IMG/VR virus record: IMGVR_UViG_3300048996_000064
Coordinates: 1 to 60,476 of that record
Length of the DNA: 60,476 nt
Origin: a virus
Strand: one strand, 5' to 3'
Shown: in pieces, positions 41,446 through 51,300 of the stretch
How positions within the stretch are numbered: position 1 is the stretch's first letter
Layout of the letters: each line of letters begins with the position of its first letter
The notes under the pieces: generated by a model
What the model was told of the DNA's origin: nothing
What the model saw: only the letters and a program-made list of their open reading frames with translations
The model's database searches: none
Made by a program: the position numbers and the translations under genes

Positions 41446-41864
41446 TCAACTACGGGAGATTAATATTAAAGGCGTGGTTTGAAATGCTGGATGGTGTAGT
41501 ATCAAAACCGGTGTACAGGACAGATGCTGACAGTGCAGAGACGGGACATTATTTTTTAATAAGGATTGAAAGTAATACAACCCGGAATACCAATAGCTCT
41601 TTTGTTAATAACCCGGTTGTTATTATTGAAGCAATAACAAGGTTTGAAAATAAAATTGATGATGCGGTTGCGTGTGATATGATGATAGAAGTTGATCAAT
41701 TGATCTTTCCGGATCCTTCCAGGAACGGTTTACCTGTTCAAACAGGTATGCAAGTGGTAAAAGTAACAAAGCAGACGGAAACAGTATTAGCGGAAGATAA
41801 CGGTTCATTTCCAAAAATAAACAGGATAGTTGCAAGGTACTTGCATACGGTCCTTCAGACATAA
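41442..41864 (+). CDS. Tail completion/terminator protein (DUF3168-like)
   Basis: A 140-residue alpha/beta protein: an N-terminal helix, then a strand pair (YFLIRIESNTTRNTN, PVVIIEAITRFEN) as in tail-terminator proteins. Position between the gp10-like and tail-tube genes supports the role. Sequence similarity alone is weak. Confidence 0.65.
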   Translation: MINYGRLILKAWFEMLDGVVSKPVYRTDADSAETGHYFLIRIESNTTRNTNSSFVNNPVVIIEAITRFENKIDDAVACDMMIEVDQLIFPDPSRNGLPVQTGMQVVKVTKQTETVLAEDNGSFPKINRIVARYLHTVLQT

Positions 41865-41893
41865 ACTCTTTTAACTCTTTAAAAAATAGTGTC

Positions 41894-42343
41894 ATGGTAA
41901 AAGTAAACGGATCACTTGTCACCCTTAAATACCGGGTTTGGCCTTCTGCAACATGGCTGAATATTGTTTGCGTCGAGGATTCAACCTTTGAGATCACGCA
42001 GGATGTAGCAGAGCGGGAAACAAACTGCGGAGTTATCACCAATCCCGGAACAACAAAATTCAATGCGCAGGTAAATGCTGTGCAGAATGCAAATCCCACC
42101 GCAACAGAAGCCGATTACAAAAAGATCAAGGATTTGATGCTGGCAAAAACAAAGGTTCAATTCCTTTATCAAAGCGAGGCTGATGCTGCAAATGGACTAT
42201 CTGATGCTGAAGGTATTTACAATAAGGGTAACGGGTATTTTACTACCCTTTCCTCAACAGCGGGAGCAAGTGCAGATGGCATTCTTTCCTATTCACTCAC
42301 GCTTTCCGGAACAGGTACACTTGACGACTTTGATGAATCATAA
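41894..42343 (+). CDS. Major tail tube protein
   Basis: The 149-residue, beta-rich product (KVNGSLVTLKYRVWPSATWL, FEITQDVAERETNC, TLSGTGTLDDFDES) matches TP901-1/lambda-V-like tube proteins in size and position. It polymerises around the tape measure. A 29-bp gap with a T-rich stretch precedes it, perhaps allowing extra initiation for this abundant protein. Confidence 0.78.
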   Translation: MVKVNGSLVTLKYRVWPSATWLNIVCVEDSTFEITQDVAERETNCGVITNPGTTKFNAQVNAVQNANPTATEADYKKIKDLMLAKTKVQFLYQSEADAANGLSDAEGIYNKGNGYFTTLSSTAGASADGILSYSLTLSGTGTLDDFDES

Positions 42344-42346
42344 TTT

Positions 42347-42778
42347 ATGAGCTATACAACTATAACAATAGAAGGCCAGCAAATTGGCCTTCGCTTTGGC
42401 TATCCGTGTGTAAGATGGTTTACGGAAGCAGGGGTGGAAAATAAAGACTTTTTTGAAGGATCGAAAGATAAGGAAGGCAACCAGGAAAATACAACCCTCT
42501 CAGAAATAGGCATTGCAAAACTCGTTCAGTTCGCCTATGAAAATGAATGTGCAGTAAAAGAAATTAAGCCTGAGATCATTTTTGAAAAGTTCTATGAATG
42601 GGTAGAGCAAAGAGTAGAAGGCGAACTATCCAACGAATTATCAGAAGTGCTGACGGTATGGGCCGGTAGCATAGCTATAAAAAGGCTGGTAGAAAAAACT
42701 CAAAAAAAAAGTCAGGAGAGCCAGAACGAACAGACTTTGACACCATCGAACGAATCCTCTACGGAGAAGCAGGAATAA
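42347..42778 (+). CDS. Tail assembly chaperone, short (G-like) form
   Basis: The 143-residue product has a conserved core (YTTITIEGQQIGLRFGYPCV, KLVQFAYENECAV) and ends in a low-complexity Lys/Ser/Gln tail. It is the usual chaperone located between tube and tape measure genes. Near its 3' end the run CAAAAAAAAA makes a slippery site leading into the next frame, so part of the ribosomes would make a longer protein. Confidence 0.8.
   Translation: MSYTTITIEGQQIGLRFGYPCVRWFTEAGVENKDFFEGSKDKEGNQENTTLSEIGIAKLVQFAYENECAVKEIKPEIIFEKFYEWVEQRVEGELSNELSEVLTVWAGSIAIKRLVEKTQKKSQESQNEQTLTPSNESSTEKQE
42703..42709 (+). promoter_or_regulatory. Probable -1 ribosomal frameshift site
   Basis: In the frame of the G-like gene the codons are CAA AAA AAA AGT, giving the slippery heptamer A AAA AAA. 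A -1 slip reads AAG TCA GGA and continues as KSGEPERTDFDTIERILYGE then AGIKPWELLKMSYREVTLTI without a stop, straight into the frame ending at 43080. Siphovirus tail chaperones commonly use such slips. I see no clear downstream pseudoknot. Confidence 0.8.
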
Positions 42779-43080
42779 AGCCATGGGAGCTTTTAAAAAT
42801 GTCTTACCGGGAGGTAACACTGACAATTGAAGGACTGAGAGACAGGGATAAATTTTACCATGATCTACTGAGAAGGGCAACGATGATCATCAGTTGTTCT
42901 GGATTCGGTGGAAAAGAAATCGCAAGAAAGTTTGATAAGTTTTGGCCGGTTGCTGATCAAATTGAAAAATCATCACAGAGAGATAGAGCGCTTGCCTTGC
43001 TGAAACAATTCAAGGACCAGGAGCAGCAAAAATCAGATGAACTAAAAGTAAAAGAAATCATCGATGCCAGAAGGACTTAA
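42709..43080 (+). CDS. Tail assembly chaperone, frameshift extension (T part of G-T)
   Basis: This frame is open from the slippery site to 43080. Its first residues (TDFDTIERILYGEAGIKPWE) come from sequence upstream of the first ATG (42799) and are typical of the T part, which shows it is made as a fusion. The full G-T product would be 244 residues. It binds the tape measure during tail assembly. An ATG at 42799 could also start a 93-residue protein, but that would cut the conserved motif. Confidence 0.76.
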   Translation, partial: KSGEPERTDFDTIERILYGEAGIKPWELLKMSYREVTLTIEGLRDRDKFYHDLLRRATMIISCSGFGGKEIARKFDKFWPVADQIEKSSQRDRALALLKQFKDQEQQKSDELKVKEIIDARRT

Positions 43081-45064
43081 AATAATAGTAGGTGCCGATG
43101 TAAAGGAAGCAGAAAGGGCTATGAAGAGCCTCACCGCTACCGCTACGAGTGAAGGAAAAAAAGCGGGAACAGCATTGGGGAGTGGATTAAATAAATCGAT
43201 TCCTGCCATTCAAAATATTCCAAAAGCGGCAGCGCCAGCTATACAGGCAGTTTCCAAATTGGGCGATACCATCGAAACTCTACGGGCAAAGCTACTGGCA
43301 AAACAATCTTTTCTTGTTACAGAAAAAGATATTGGGAAGATTGCCGTACTCAATACCGAAATAAGAGAGCTGACAAGTGAAATTGAAAGGGTTAAAAGAG
43401 CTGGTACAACAGGATTTGATTCTCTGGGTAATGCTGTTACTAAATCAGCTACCGGGTTCGGGGCCTTTACAGCAGGGGCTCAAAAATCATTTTCTGCATT
43501 GAGGCTAGTTGCCAATATATTACCTGGGATTGGTATTGCTGGTTTAATTGGCCTGCTATCCGAAGGTGTTGTATCCTTGTTTAAATTCTCATCTGGCTTA
43601 GATCAGTCGGCAGTAGCTGCAACAAAGTTTGCAATTGAAATTAATAGTATCAAACAGGGGTTAAAAGAGTTTGAAGAATCATTAGACTTTGGCGCTGATA
43701 TTGACAAGCTAAAAAATAAATTAAAGTTCGGTGACTCTGTTAAAACAGATCTATTAAACTTCAATATTGACAAGAAAAAGAATGACGAGATAATCAATTT
43801 AGCCAACTCTCAAATTGACCAATTAAATGAAAGGATTGGTCAATTAAGAAGCAATGCAAGCAATACATTAGGAAAAAATGCAAGGGAGTTGCTACAGACG
43901 TTTAATGTTGATCTTGATATTCCGGATAACCTGATTGATGATCTAAAGGAGTCAGATAAGAAAGTGTTAAGAGAGATAAAAGAGAGTGCCACAAAAATTG
44001 AAGGGCTTCAGAATCAGAGATTAAAAGCGTTTGAGGAAAATTCCAAAGGAGAAATCGAAGTACAAATAAAAAAGAATGAAAGGATCAAAAAGCTAAATGA
44101 TAAGTTTATTGATGATACGATAACAAAAGCAAAACAACTTGCTGCTTTTCTAGATAAAAATACACAGTTTGCAGTACACTTTGAAGTTGATCCCTTAGAT
44201 TCTACTCAGGTAACATTTAAAAAGGCAAAGGAATTTATTTCAGATGCAAAAAAATTCGTTGAAGAAGGGTTTGCAGCATTCCATTTTAAACCAATCCTGA
44301 TACGACCTGAGTTCAAGTTCCTGGATGAAAAGAAATTTGTAGCCGGGTTTAAAAAATTAACAGAGGAACAGGCGACAAAAACTTACGATCAGTTAAAAAG
44401 CGATTTTGAAAAAAACATTGAAACACTAACTAAAAATTCTCCTTTAGCCTTTAGAATACAGGCTAAAATTCTCACCGATATTAGAAAGGAAGATGTTCAA
44501 AGAGCTTCACTCGCCTCTGGCGTTGGATTAAAAATAGAGGGTGTGAATGCTGCTAAATCTGAATTAACAGACCTTCAAAAAAGGACGATTGCTTCAGCTA
44601 ATGCAATTACCGGTGTGCTTACTCCTGCATTTCAAAGTTTATTCTCAGCTATACAAGCAGGTGAAAATCCATTGAAAGCTTTTTTTGAATCTATAGGAAA
44701 TTCGGTTGCCCAGTTAATTCAAAAATTGATTGCGGCCGCTATCCAGGCGGCTGTATTAAATGCATTATTCCCCGGAGGTATCGGCGGGGTAAAAGGCTTC
44801 GGAGGATTCTTTAAAAATTTCCTTGGGTTTGCCAAAGGCGGTTTAGTATCTGGCCCTACCCTCAGCCTTATAGGTGAGGGCCGTGGGACATCCAGATCAA
44901 ACCCCGAAGTAGTGGCTCCACTGGATAAATTAAAAGGAATGCTAGCCGGAATTGCGGGTAATGCAAATTTTCAACCATTAGTAGTAACAGGAAGGGTAAG
45001 AGGTCGTGATATATCACTTTCAAATTCCCGGGATTCACGACAAAGAAGGAGGCTGGGAGGATGA
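43064..45064 (+). CDS. Tail tape measure protein
   Basis: At 666 residues it is a modest tape measure: a basic Ala-rich start (IIVGADVKEAERAMKSLTAT), hydrophobic segment (LPGIGIAGLIGLLSEGVVSL, about 150-170), long coiled-coil centre and a Gly-rich C-terminus (FPGGIGGVKGFGGFFKNFLG). It sets tail length; by the usual ~1.5 angstrom per residue the tail would be about 100 nm. It overlaps the chaperone and tail-tip genes. Confidence 0.9.
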   Translation: MPEGLKIIVGADVKEAERAMKSLTATATSEGKKAGTALGSGLNKSIPAIQNIPKAAAPAIQAVSKLGDTIETLRAKLLAKQSFLVTEKDIGKIAVLNTEIRELTSEIERVKRAGTTGFDSLGNAVTKSATGFGAFTAGAQKSFSALRLVANILPGIGIAGLIGLLSEGVVSLFKFSSGLDQSAVAATKFAIEINSIKQGLKEFEESLDFGADIDKLKNKLKFGDSVKTDLLNFNIDKKKNDEIINLANSQIDQLNERIGQLRSNASNTLGKNARELLQTFNVDLDIPDNLIDDLKESDKKVLREIKESATKIEGLQNQRLKAFEENSKGEIEVQIKKNERIKKLNDKFIDDTITKAKQLAAFLDKNTQFAVHFEVDPLDSTQVTFKKAKEFISDAKKFVEEGFAAFHFKPILIRPEFKFLDEKKFVAGFKKLTEEQATKTYDQLKSDFEKNIETLTKNSPLAFRIQAKILTDIRKEDVQRASLASGVGLKIEGVNAAKSELTDLQKRTIASANAITGVLTPAFQSLFSAIQAGENPLKAFFESIGNSVAQLIQKLIAAAIQAAVLNALFPGGIGGVKGFGGFFKNFLGFAKGGLVSGPTLSLIGEGRGTSRSNPEVVAPLDKLKGMLAGIAGNANFQPLVVTGRVRGRDISLSNSRDSRQRRRLGG

Positions 45065-47391
45065 TCTTTAATAAAGTATATCGCGGAGAGTTCCTTTCCA
45101 TGCAGGTAGATTCAGGTAATGCAGAAGATCAAAAACTGATCACTGTAAATATCTACGATGCATTAAGTGGTGAGGTAGACGAACCTACAGAGATCATCCC
45201 CCTGGAAATGGCTGAAAGGCCAGCGGTAGTTTCTGTGGAAGATAATGACGAAGATAAATTTACATGGAGAAGAAGTAAGCGGCTGGAAATAAATATCCAT
45301 AGCACCGATTCAATCGGCATGGAAACATTTGTAGTTGGTGGGGATAACCGCTATTATGTTGAACAGTTCGAGGAGTCAAAATGTAAATTCCGGGGTTGGC
45401 TGTCTGTGGCAGATATACAGGAAGATTTTTTACCTAACCCAAATGTAATAACACTGATCGCTACCGATGGGCTAGGATTTTTAGATAGCGAGCCTCTGGT
45501 AAACGAAGATGACGAAAATCCTACAAATGAAAATTCGATCCTGGATTATATCCGCTGGTGCCTGAGAAAAACAGGCATTGAGCGGGACATCTATATAAAT
45601 ATGAATACGAGGGAGAAAACTGCGTCCTCGTTAAATTCCGATACAACTGGTGAAGGGCACTTTTATAAATTTTGTTATCTCGATGCAAAGACATTCGAGG
45701 AGGAAATAGGGTTATCGGAATCCTGTGGCACTACTCTTGGAAAAATATTAAGGCCTGGGCTTTTTTGTACGCAATCAGATGGCGATTACTGGATAGTACT
45801 TGAAGATGAAATAAGGTATGGCGTTGCACAGACATTTGCACGGTTTGACAGCGAGGGAAACTTTATAGAATATATGTCTAAAGACTTCTCTAAAAATATC
45901 GGGGTCAATGAACCATTAGGGATCATGGATGAAGATATGCTGGCAGGCGCAGAGCAGCCGGTTAAATCAATCCTTACCACATTTCCTTATAATTATCCTT
46001 CTGAGATACCATGCAACAGGGATTTTTCACGGGGTACTGGCGCTGATCCTACAGGCGTGGCCTCAGAAACTATTGATTACACGCTGGAATGCTGGGACTT
46101 TCTAAAAAGGGGTAGCACTTCTTCATCAATAGATGTAGCGCCTTCTGTGGGAGCGACAGGCAAGCTTAGAAAACTATTTGAATTCAATTACGAAAAAGAG
46201 CGTTACCTAGTCATTCAAAACCTTGCGGGGTTTGCCCATTACTTTAAATCAGAAGCAATACCACTAAGAGCAAAAGATAAATTCAACTTCGGAATAAACT
46301 ACCATTATGACAGCGACTTTGGGGCAGTGAGAACAGAAGTCGCTCATATCCGGCTGGAAGGGGATGACGGATTTTTATATGACTGGGATTATGACACACA
46401 ATCGGGGGATAATGGATGGATACAGGTAACCCCTGCCAATGCAAACGTGTGGACAGGATTAGTAAACGATAATATTACCGATGTTGATACAAGAGAGTGG
46501 ATCAGCTTTTCAGCGGAAAGCAAACCCGTACCCGTGTCAGGCAGGTTATTTATACGCCTATATCTGGGACAGGCAAACCCTGTGTTTAAATACTATGCTG
46601 GATTAACCTTTACGCATATCCCTTTCATCAATGGATCTTACCAGAAGTACAAATCCCAAACGCATAAGGTAACGCAGGAAGGTACACAGAAACCTAAAAA
46701 AGAATATGACATATCTATATCAGACGCTCCTAATACGCTGATAAAAGGGGCCTTGCTGAAAAAAGATACCGGACTTGAGATATTTAACGGCGAGGTAAAT
46801 TTTGCACCCACGTTTAAGAACTTCCAGTTGACAGGTGATTTCAGAAACGTATTCCGGGCAGGCATGAGGATACAAATTTCTGGTAGTAGCTTAAATGACG
46901 GCGAATATAAGATAGTAAGTGTAAGCTATGCCTTCCTGATCGATAATACCACAGTCATTTTAGACGGCGATACGGTACTGGAATCGGGAGTAACGGTTTC
47001 TATTCACCTGATCATTTTCTCCCTCACAGAAGGATTCTATGACGGGTCTGCGTTCCCGGATGCCGATTATCCGGATGATACTTACGTCAAACCATACGGG
47101 GAAATGCAAGCCTTCTGGGTATTCAACCAGTACAACCGGCTGATGATACGTTTTGAGGGGAAGATAGACGGGCTGGATATGAATGATGAAAGCGGGGATA
47201 TGCCTGACCTCCTGCATAAATATTATTTCACCGATCCTGACTTAAAAACCAATAACAGGGTATTCCAACTTCTTCATTACGAAATGGATTATCACCTGTG
47301 TGAATGGGAAGGATTCTGGGTACAGGTCCATAATTCAGGAGAGCCAAACAAAGTATATACAGGTCATGAGTTTAAATATATAACGGAATGA
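45061..47391 (+). CDS. Tail tip / hub protein
   Basis: The 776-residue protein begins like a distal-tail or hub protein (FNKVYRGEFLSMQVDSGN, YYVEQFEESKCKFRGWLSVA) and continues with large beta-rich domains. It directly follows the tape measure gene with a 4-bp overlap, the classic place for Dit/Tal proteins. Two functions (Dit-like start, Tal-like rest) may be fused. The cell-facing end may carry the later fibre proteins. Confidence 0.7.
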   Translation: MIFNKVYRGEFLSMQVDSGNAEDQKLITVNIYDALSGEVDEPTEIIPLEMAERPAVVSVEDNDEDKFTWRRSKRLEINIHSTDSIGMETFVVGGDNRYYVEQFEESKCKFRGWLSVADIQEDFLPNPNVITLIATDGLGFLDSEPLVNEDDENPTNENSILDYIRWCLRKTGIERDIYINMNTREKTASSLNSDTTGEGHFYKFCYLDAKTFEEEIGLSESCGTTLGKILRPGLFCTQSDGDYWIVLEDEIRYGVAQTFARFDSEGNFIEYMSKDFSKNIGVNEPLGIMDEDMLAGAEQPVKSILTTFPYNYPSEIPCNRDFSRGTGADPTGVASETIDYTLECWDFLKRGSTSSSIDVAPSVGATGKLRKLFEFNYEKERYLVIQNLAGFAHYFKSEAIPLRAKDKFNFGINYHYDSDFGAVRTEVAHIRLEGDDGFLYDWDYDTQSGDNGWIQVTPANANVWTGLVNDNITDVDTREWISFSAESKPVPVSGRLFIRLYLGQANPVFKYYAGLTFTHIPFINGSYQKYKSQTHKVTQEGTQKPKKEYDISISDAPNTLIKGALLKKDTGLEIFNGEVNFAPTFKNFQLTGDFRNVFRAGMRIQISGSSLNDGEYKIVSVSYAFLIDNTTVILDGDTVLESGVTVSIHLIIFSLTEGFYDGSAFPDADYPDDTYVKPYGEMQAFWVFNQYNRLMIRFEGKIDGLDMNDESGDMPDLLHKYYFTDPDLKTNNRVFQLLHYEMDYHLCEWEGFWVQVHNSGEPNKVYTGHEFKYITE

Positions 47392-48092
47392 GCGCGGCAA
47401 TTTTTGGTACAGACGTGACGCTGGAAGTAAAAATATCAGGAAGCTATATAGCTATAGGTTGCGCTACTAATTGCTCTTTCCGGTTTAATAATGAGATTAT
47501 TTTAAAGACAGATGTAAATGCAGGGTTATTCAGAAAAAAGAAAGCCAGGATATCAGATTGCTCAGCGGGTGTTTCAGGGCTGACGACACTTGTGATAGAC
47601 ACTACGGCTTCATCCTTATATTTTTTGCAGGAGGGTGTCAGGCGTATTGAGCAGGACCTGAGATTTACGTTTATTGATCTTGATGGGGTCAGTAAACAGA
47701 TACAGGGATTTTTTATAGTTGAGAATATTGAGGTAAATGGAAGTGCATCTGATTTTTCAGAGACTGATATCGAATTCCAGGGAACGGGAGGATTTGCTAT
47801 TAGTACAATTGACGATGAAAGCGGGGAAGGAATAATACCTGGTGATATTAAGTGGGATTGGTGGGAAACAGTTGAAGGAGAGTTTGCGATCAGCGGTCCG
47901 GGTCATTACGGCAGATCATTTACAGGACTGGATGTTATCGAAGTGGACAGGGAGGGAACCCAGTATGATATCAATAACGTTGTTTCCCTTTCAAGAAAAT
48001 GCGTTTATGACGGAACAACAATTGACTTTGGAGCAGATAACCCTTTTAATGATGGAACAAGAATTTATGTAATCTGGCAGGAAGCACCATGA
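47388..48092 (+). CDS. Beta-rich tail protein (tube-like N-terminal domain)
   Basis: Residues 1-145 (IFGTDVTLEVKISGSYIAIG, IILKTDVNAGLFRKKKARIS) resemble a TP901-1 type tail-tube fold, and a separate C-terminal part (about 155-234) may be a binding module. It lies among tail-tip genes with 4-bp overlaps on each side. A structural tip or minor tube role is inferred from context. Confidence 0.58.
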   Translation: MSAAIFGTDVTLEVKISGSYIAIGCATNCSFRFNNEIILKTDVNAGLFRKKKARISDCSAGVSGLTTLVIDTTASSLYFLQEGVRRIEQDLRFTFIDLDGVSKQIQGFFIVENIEVNGSASDFSETDIEFQGTGGFAISTIDDESGEGIIPGDIKWDWWETVEGEFAISGPGHYGRSFTGLDVIEVDREGTQYDINNVVSLSRKCVYDGTTIDFGADNPFNDGTRIYVIWQEAP

Positions 48093-48358
48093 CACTAAAC
48101 AGACTAACCATAGAAGCCCCGGCAGGAAATTTTTTTGTCGCGCATTGGAAATTGGCCTATGCAGATATAGTGAGCGTGAAAAGGAACGGGCAAAGGGAAT
48201 ATTTGGTTGAAGCAAAGCCTACGGGCACAGCAACAAATGTTTATCATAATGTAGGTCTGGGTAGGCTGGAATGGTCGGAGGACAGGTTATTTAATCATGA
48301 AGTGATGGACGACAACGGGTACGTCCTTCCTGAATTCATTCATATTTTATATAAGTAA
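48089..48358 (+). CDS. Small tail-region protein
   Basis: The 89-residue product has alternating strands (NFFVAHWKLAYADIVSVKRN) and precedes the fibre gene by 2 bp. It might be an adaptor between tip and fibre. No family recognised. Confidence 0.55.
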   Translation: MTLNRLTIEAPAGNFFVAHWKLAYADIVSVKRNGQREYLVEAKPTGTATNVYHNVGLGRLEWSEDRLFNHEVMDDNGYVLPEFIHILYK

Positions 48359-48360
48359 AC

Positions 48361-51300
48361 ATGAAAAAGATATTTTTAGCATTCTCACTGTTAGCAAGTT
48401 TGTTGAGTTTCGCGCAACCCGCGCCCGTTGTGCCAGGATATACAAACATAAACGACAGGTATATCCATTTGAGTTTATATCCACGCTCATTTGGAGCACC
48501 GGCAGGACCTTTTGCTACACTGCAGAATGGACAATGGGTAAGAGCGGGAGCTTTATTTGCCGATACGGTCGGATCAGACAAAGGCTTAAAAGTGTGGCTG
48601 GATGGTGGCTGGAAGAGGTTGATCGATTCATCCACTGCAAGTACACTGGGTGCAAAATTTGGTCAGGCTGATACTGTCCTTACAGCAGACCGCTATGTAA
48701 ACCTCAATGAAAATGAATTTGCCACCCGAAATGGCACACTTACAGTTGGTAAACAGGACAGCCTCGGTGTAAGATTGCATCATTTGTGGAGCACTTTATC
48801 ATCAACTAACTGGACAGTTACAGGATCATCTACATCTACATCAGGAGATTCTCTTATAATAAATGGTACCACTCAGTTTACTTCTTTGATCTGGACAGGT
48901 GGAGAAAACTGGCATACGCAGATGTATTTCAGGAGCAAAGCAAAAACAAATGCTCTTCAGCGGATCTACATTGCTCTTATCCCGAACACATCAAGTTCAT
49001 CCTCTACAAGGAAAATGCAGTTTGCAGGGGAAGATTCCAGCATGTACCTCAATTACGGGATCAATTCAGGTAGCTCAACTCCCGATTTTTCAAACAGGGG
49101 TAACATCTATTTTGATGGCCTGGCCAACGATACTTATTTCTTTGAGTTCTGGTCCTATATCGGAAAGTTAAGAGGCAGGGTCACCAACCTGCGAACTGGG
49201 CAAACCACGCAGTTGGACATAGCCTCTGTACCAATAGGAAACGTTTCAAGAGTTGTCATATCTGCTACAGGTAGCTTCTCTTTTTATAATGCTTTTGATT
49301 ATTATATAGATGCTCCTCGTCCGCTATATGTCTTTTCGGGAACATCCATTACCAATGGCGTTGGTGTAAGTAATCCTGCTGACAGGTGGCCGGTAAGAGC
49401 AATGTACCAGTTCAGCAACCCATACATGATGTATGCAGGAGGCGGTGAAACTACGGCTGATATGATATTGAGAATTGATGAGTGGCTGAACTTCATCGGG
49501 GGTGACCTGGTGCTGGAATACATAACCAACGATCTCAATACAGGTGTTCCTATAGCTACGACAATGGGAAGGTACCGTCGGATATCAGATTCGGCTTTGG
49601 TAAGAGGTAAAAAGATCATTCTTATTTCACCGCTGCCAATGCCCAACGATAACGCAGCATGGATAGATTCTTTGCAGCAAATAGCAACGGATTATGGATG
49701 GCTGTACGTCGATGCTAATACACTCCTTAAAGCGGGGAATGGTGGAGGGTTTGACCGGAATACCAAATATGCTTTTGATGCTGTCCACTTTAATGCTAAG
49801 GGAATGCAGGTCATAGCTGATAAATTCATTCAAACGGCTGTAGATAGTTTAAAAAGAATACCGCCTTTCAAGGTGGGAGCCTTATCAAGATCAACAGAGA
49901 TAAGTAGCTATATGGCCATTAACAAGGATGGTGAACTTGTCCTTACACCTTCCGGGTATGATAATTCATGGATACGAAATATTAGAAGCGCAGATCTTTC
50001 AGAGATTCAACATGCAAATATTGTTATAGATGGTAGAGTTATATTTAATGGCATTGGTACGCAGAATATATCTGATTTTATGGTATCCGGGGTTAACGGA
50101 CCTACTAATCCAGACTTCTGGATCTATGGTAGTGATACCAGGATGAAAAGCGCTATCGCCAACTTATTCACCTGCAACGGATGGCAGATAAATAACATTT
50201 ATTCCCAGATAGAGAATACCAAAATATTCATGGTTGGCACTTCTTTTTTCCAGCCATTCCAGACGGATTTTAAAATAACAAGATTTCAGCCGGGTTCAGG
50301 AACCCCGGCCACACTTACACTTGATAATGATGTGTCGAGTGGCGCAGCACCTTCAGGGTATGTGATACTGGATATGAAAAACAATGGTGTGAGAAAAGCA
50401 TCTGTAGATAAAGAAGGTATTATAAGAACTATCAGTCCATCAGGTTATAGTTATAATGTAAATGGATCATTGGGTACTAATGACTGGGATACAAAAGGAA
50501 GGGTTGATAGTTTAATTGCTGTAGTGTCTGCGCTTAGTTTATCAAACCCAATGACTACAACGGGGGATATTATTTACTCTTCCAGTGGATCAGGTACACC
50601 TGCTAGACTGGGAATAGGAACCAATGGACAGGTATTAAAAACCAGTGCTGGTGGTATTCCTGAATGGGCTGATGAAACAGCGGGCGGTGGTGGAACGGCA
50701 TGGGATGATATTACCGATCCAACGGGAAGCTTATCACTAACTTTTAACGATGGCGAAATATCTGCATTTGCAAATGGAAGCAATACAGAAACATACTGGA
50801 CTACTACAAATAATTCAATGACCAGCGGTACCTCTTATAGCTGGACAACCAGTTCAATGACCAGTGGCAACATCTTAAATATTGTTTCTACATCTACAGC
50901 ACTTGCGGCAAATAACGAAGGAGTGAATATTGACATATCAGGAGCCAATGGAACAAACGCAATTACAGCTACTGGATTAAGATCATCTGTTACCAATACC
51001 AATGCAACGTCGGGAACTAACGTTGCAGCAGCCTTTGTTGCTTCGGGTGCAACTACCGCTAACTGGGCGCTATTTACAGGTACCGGGTCAAATGATGGTA
51101 GAGTAAATATTAACGGTGCAACTACTCTTACAGGTAATTATGCAATGATTATTCGGGGAGTGAACGACAATGCAGGAAGTGGCATTGTGACACTGCTCGC
51201 CAATAACCAATCTGCTAATACTACTATAGGTTATGGTGGTATGACATTCAGCGCAGGTGGTACAATATCATCATCAGCTGGGGCCCTTGATCTTACTACA

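Noticed and set aside
41623-42099. 158-residue minus-strand ORF across tail genes
   Set aside because: It spans two well-supported plus-strand tail genes and their gap.
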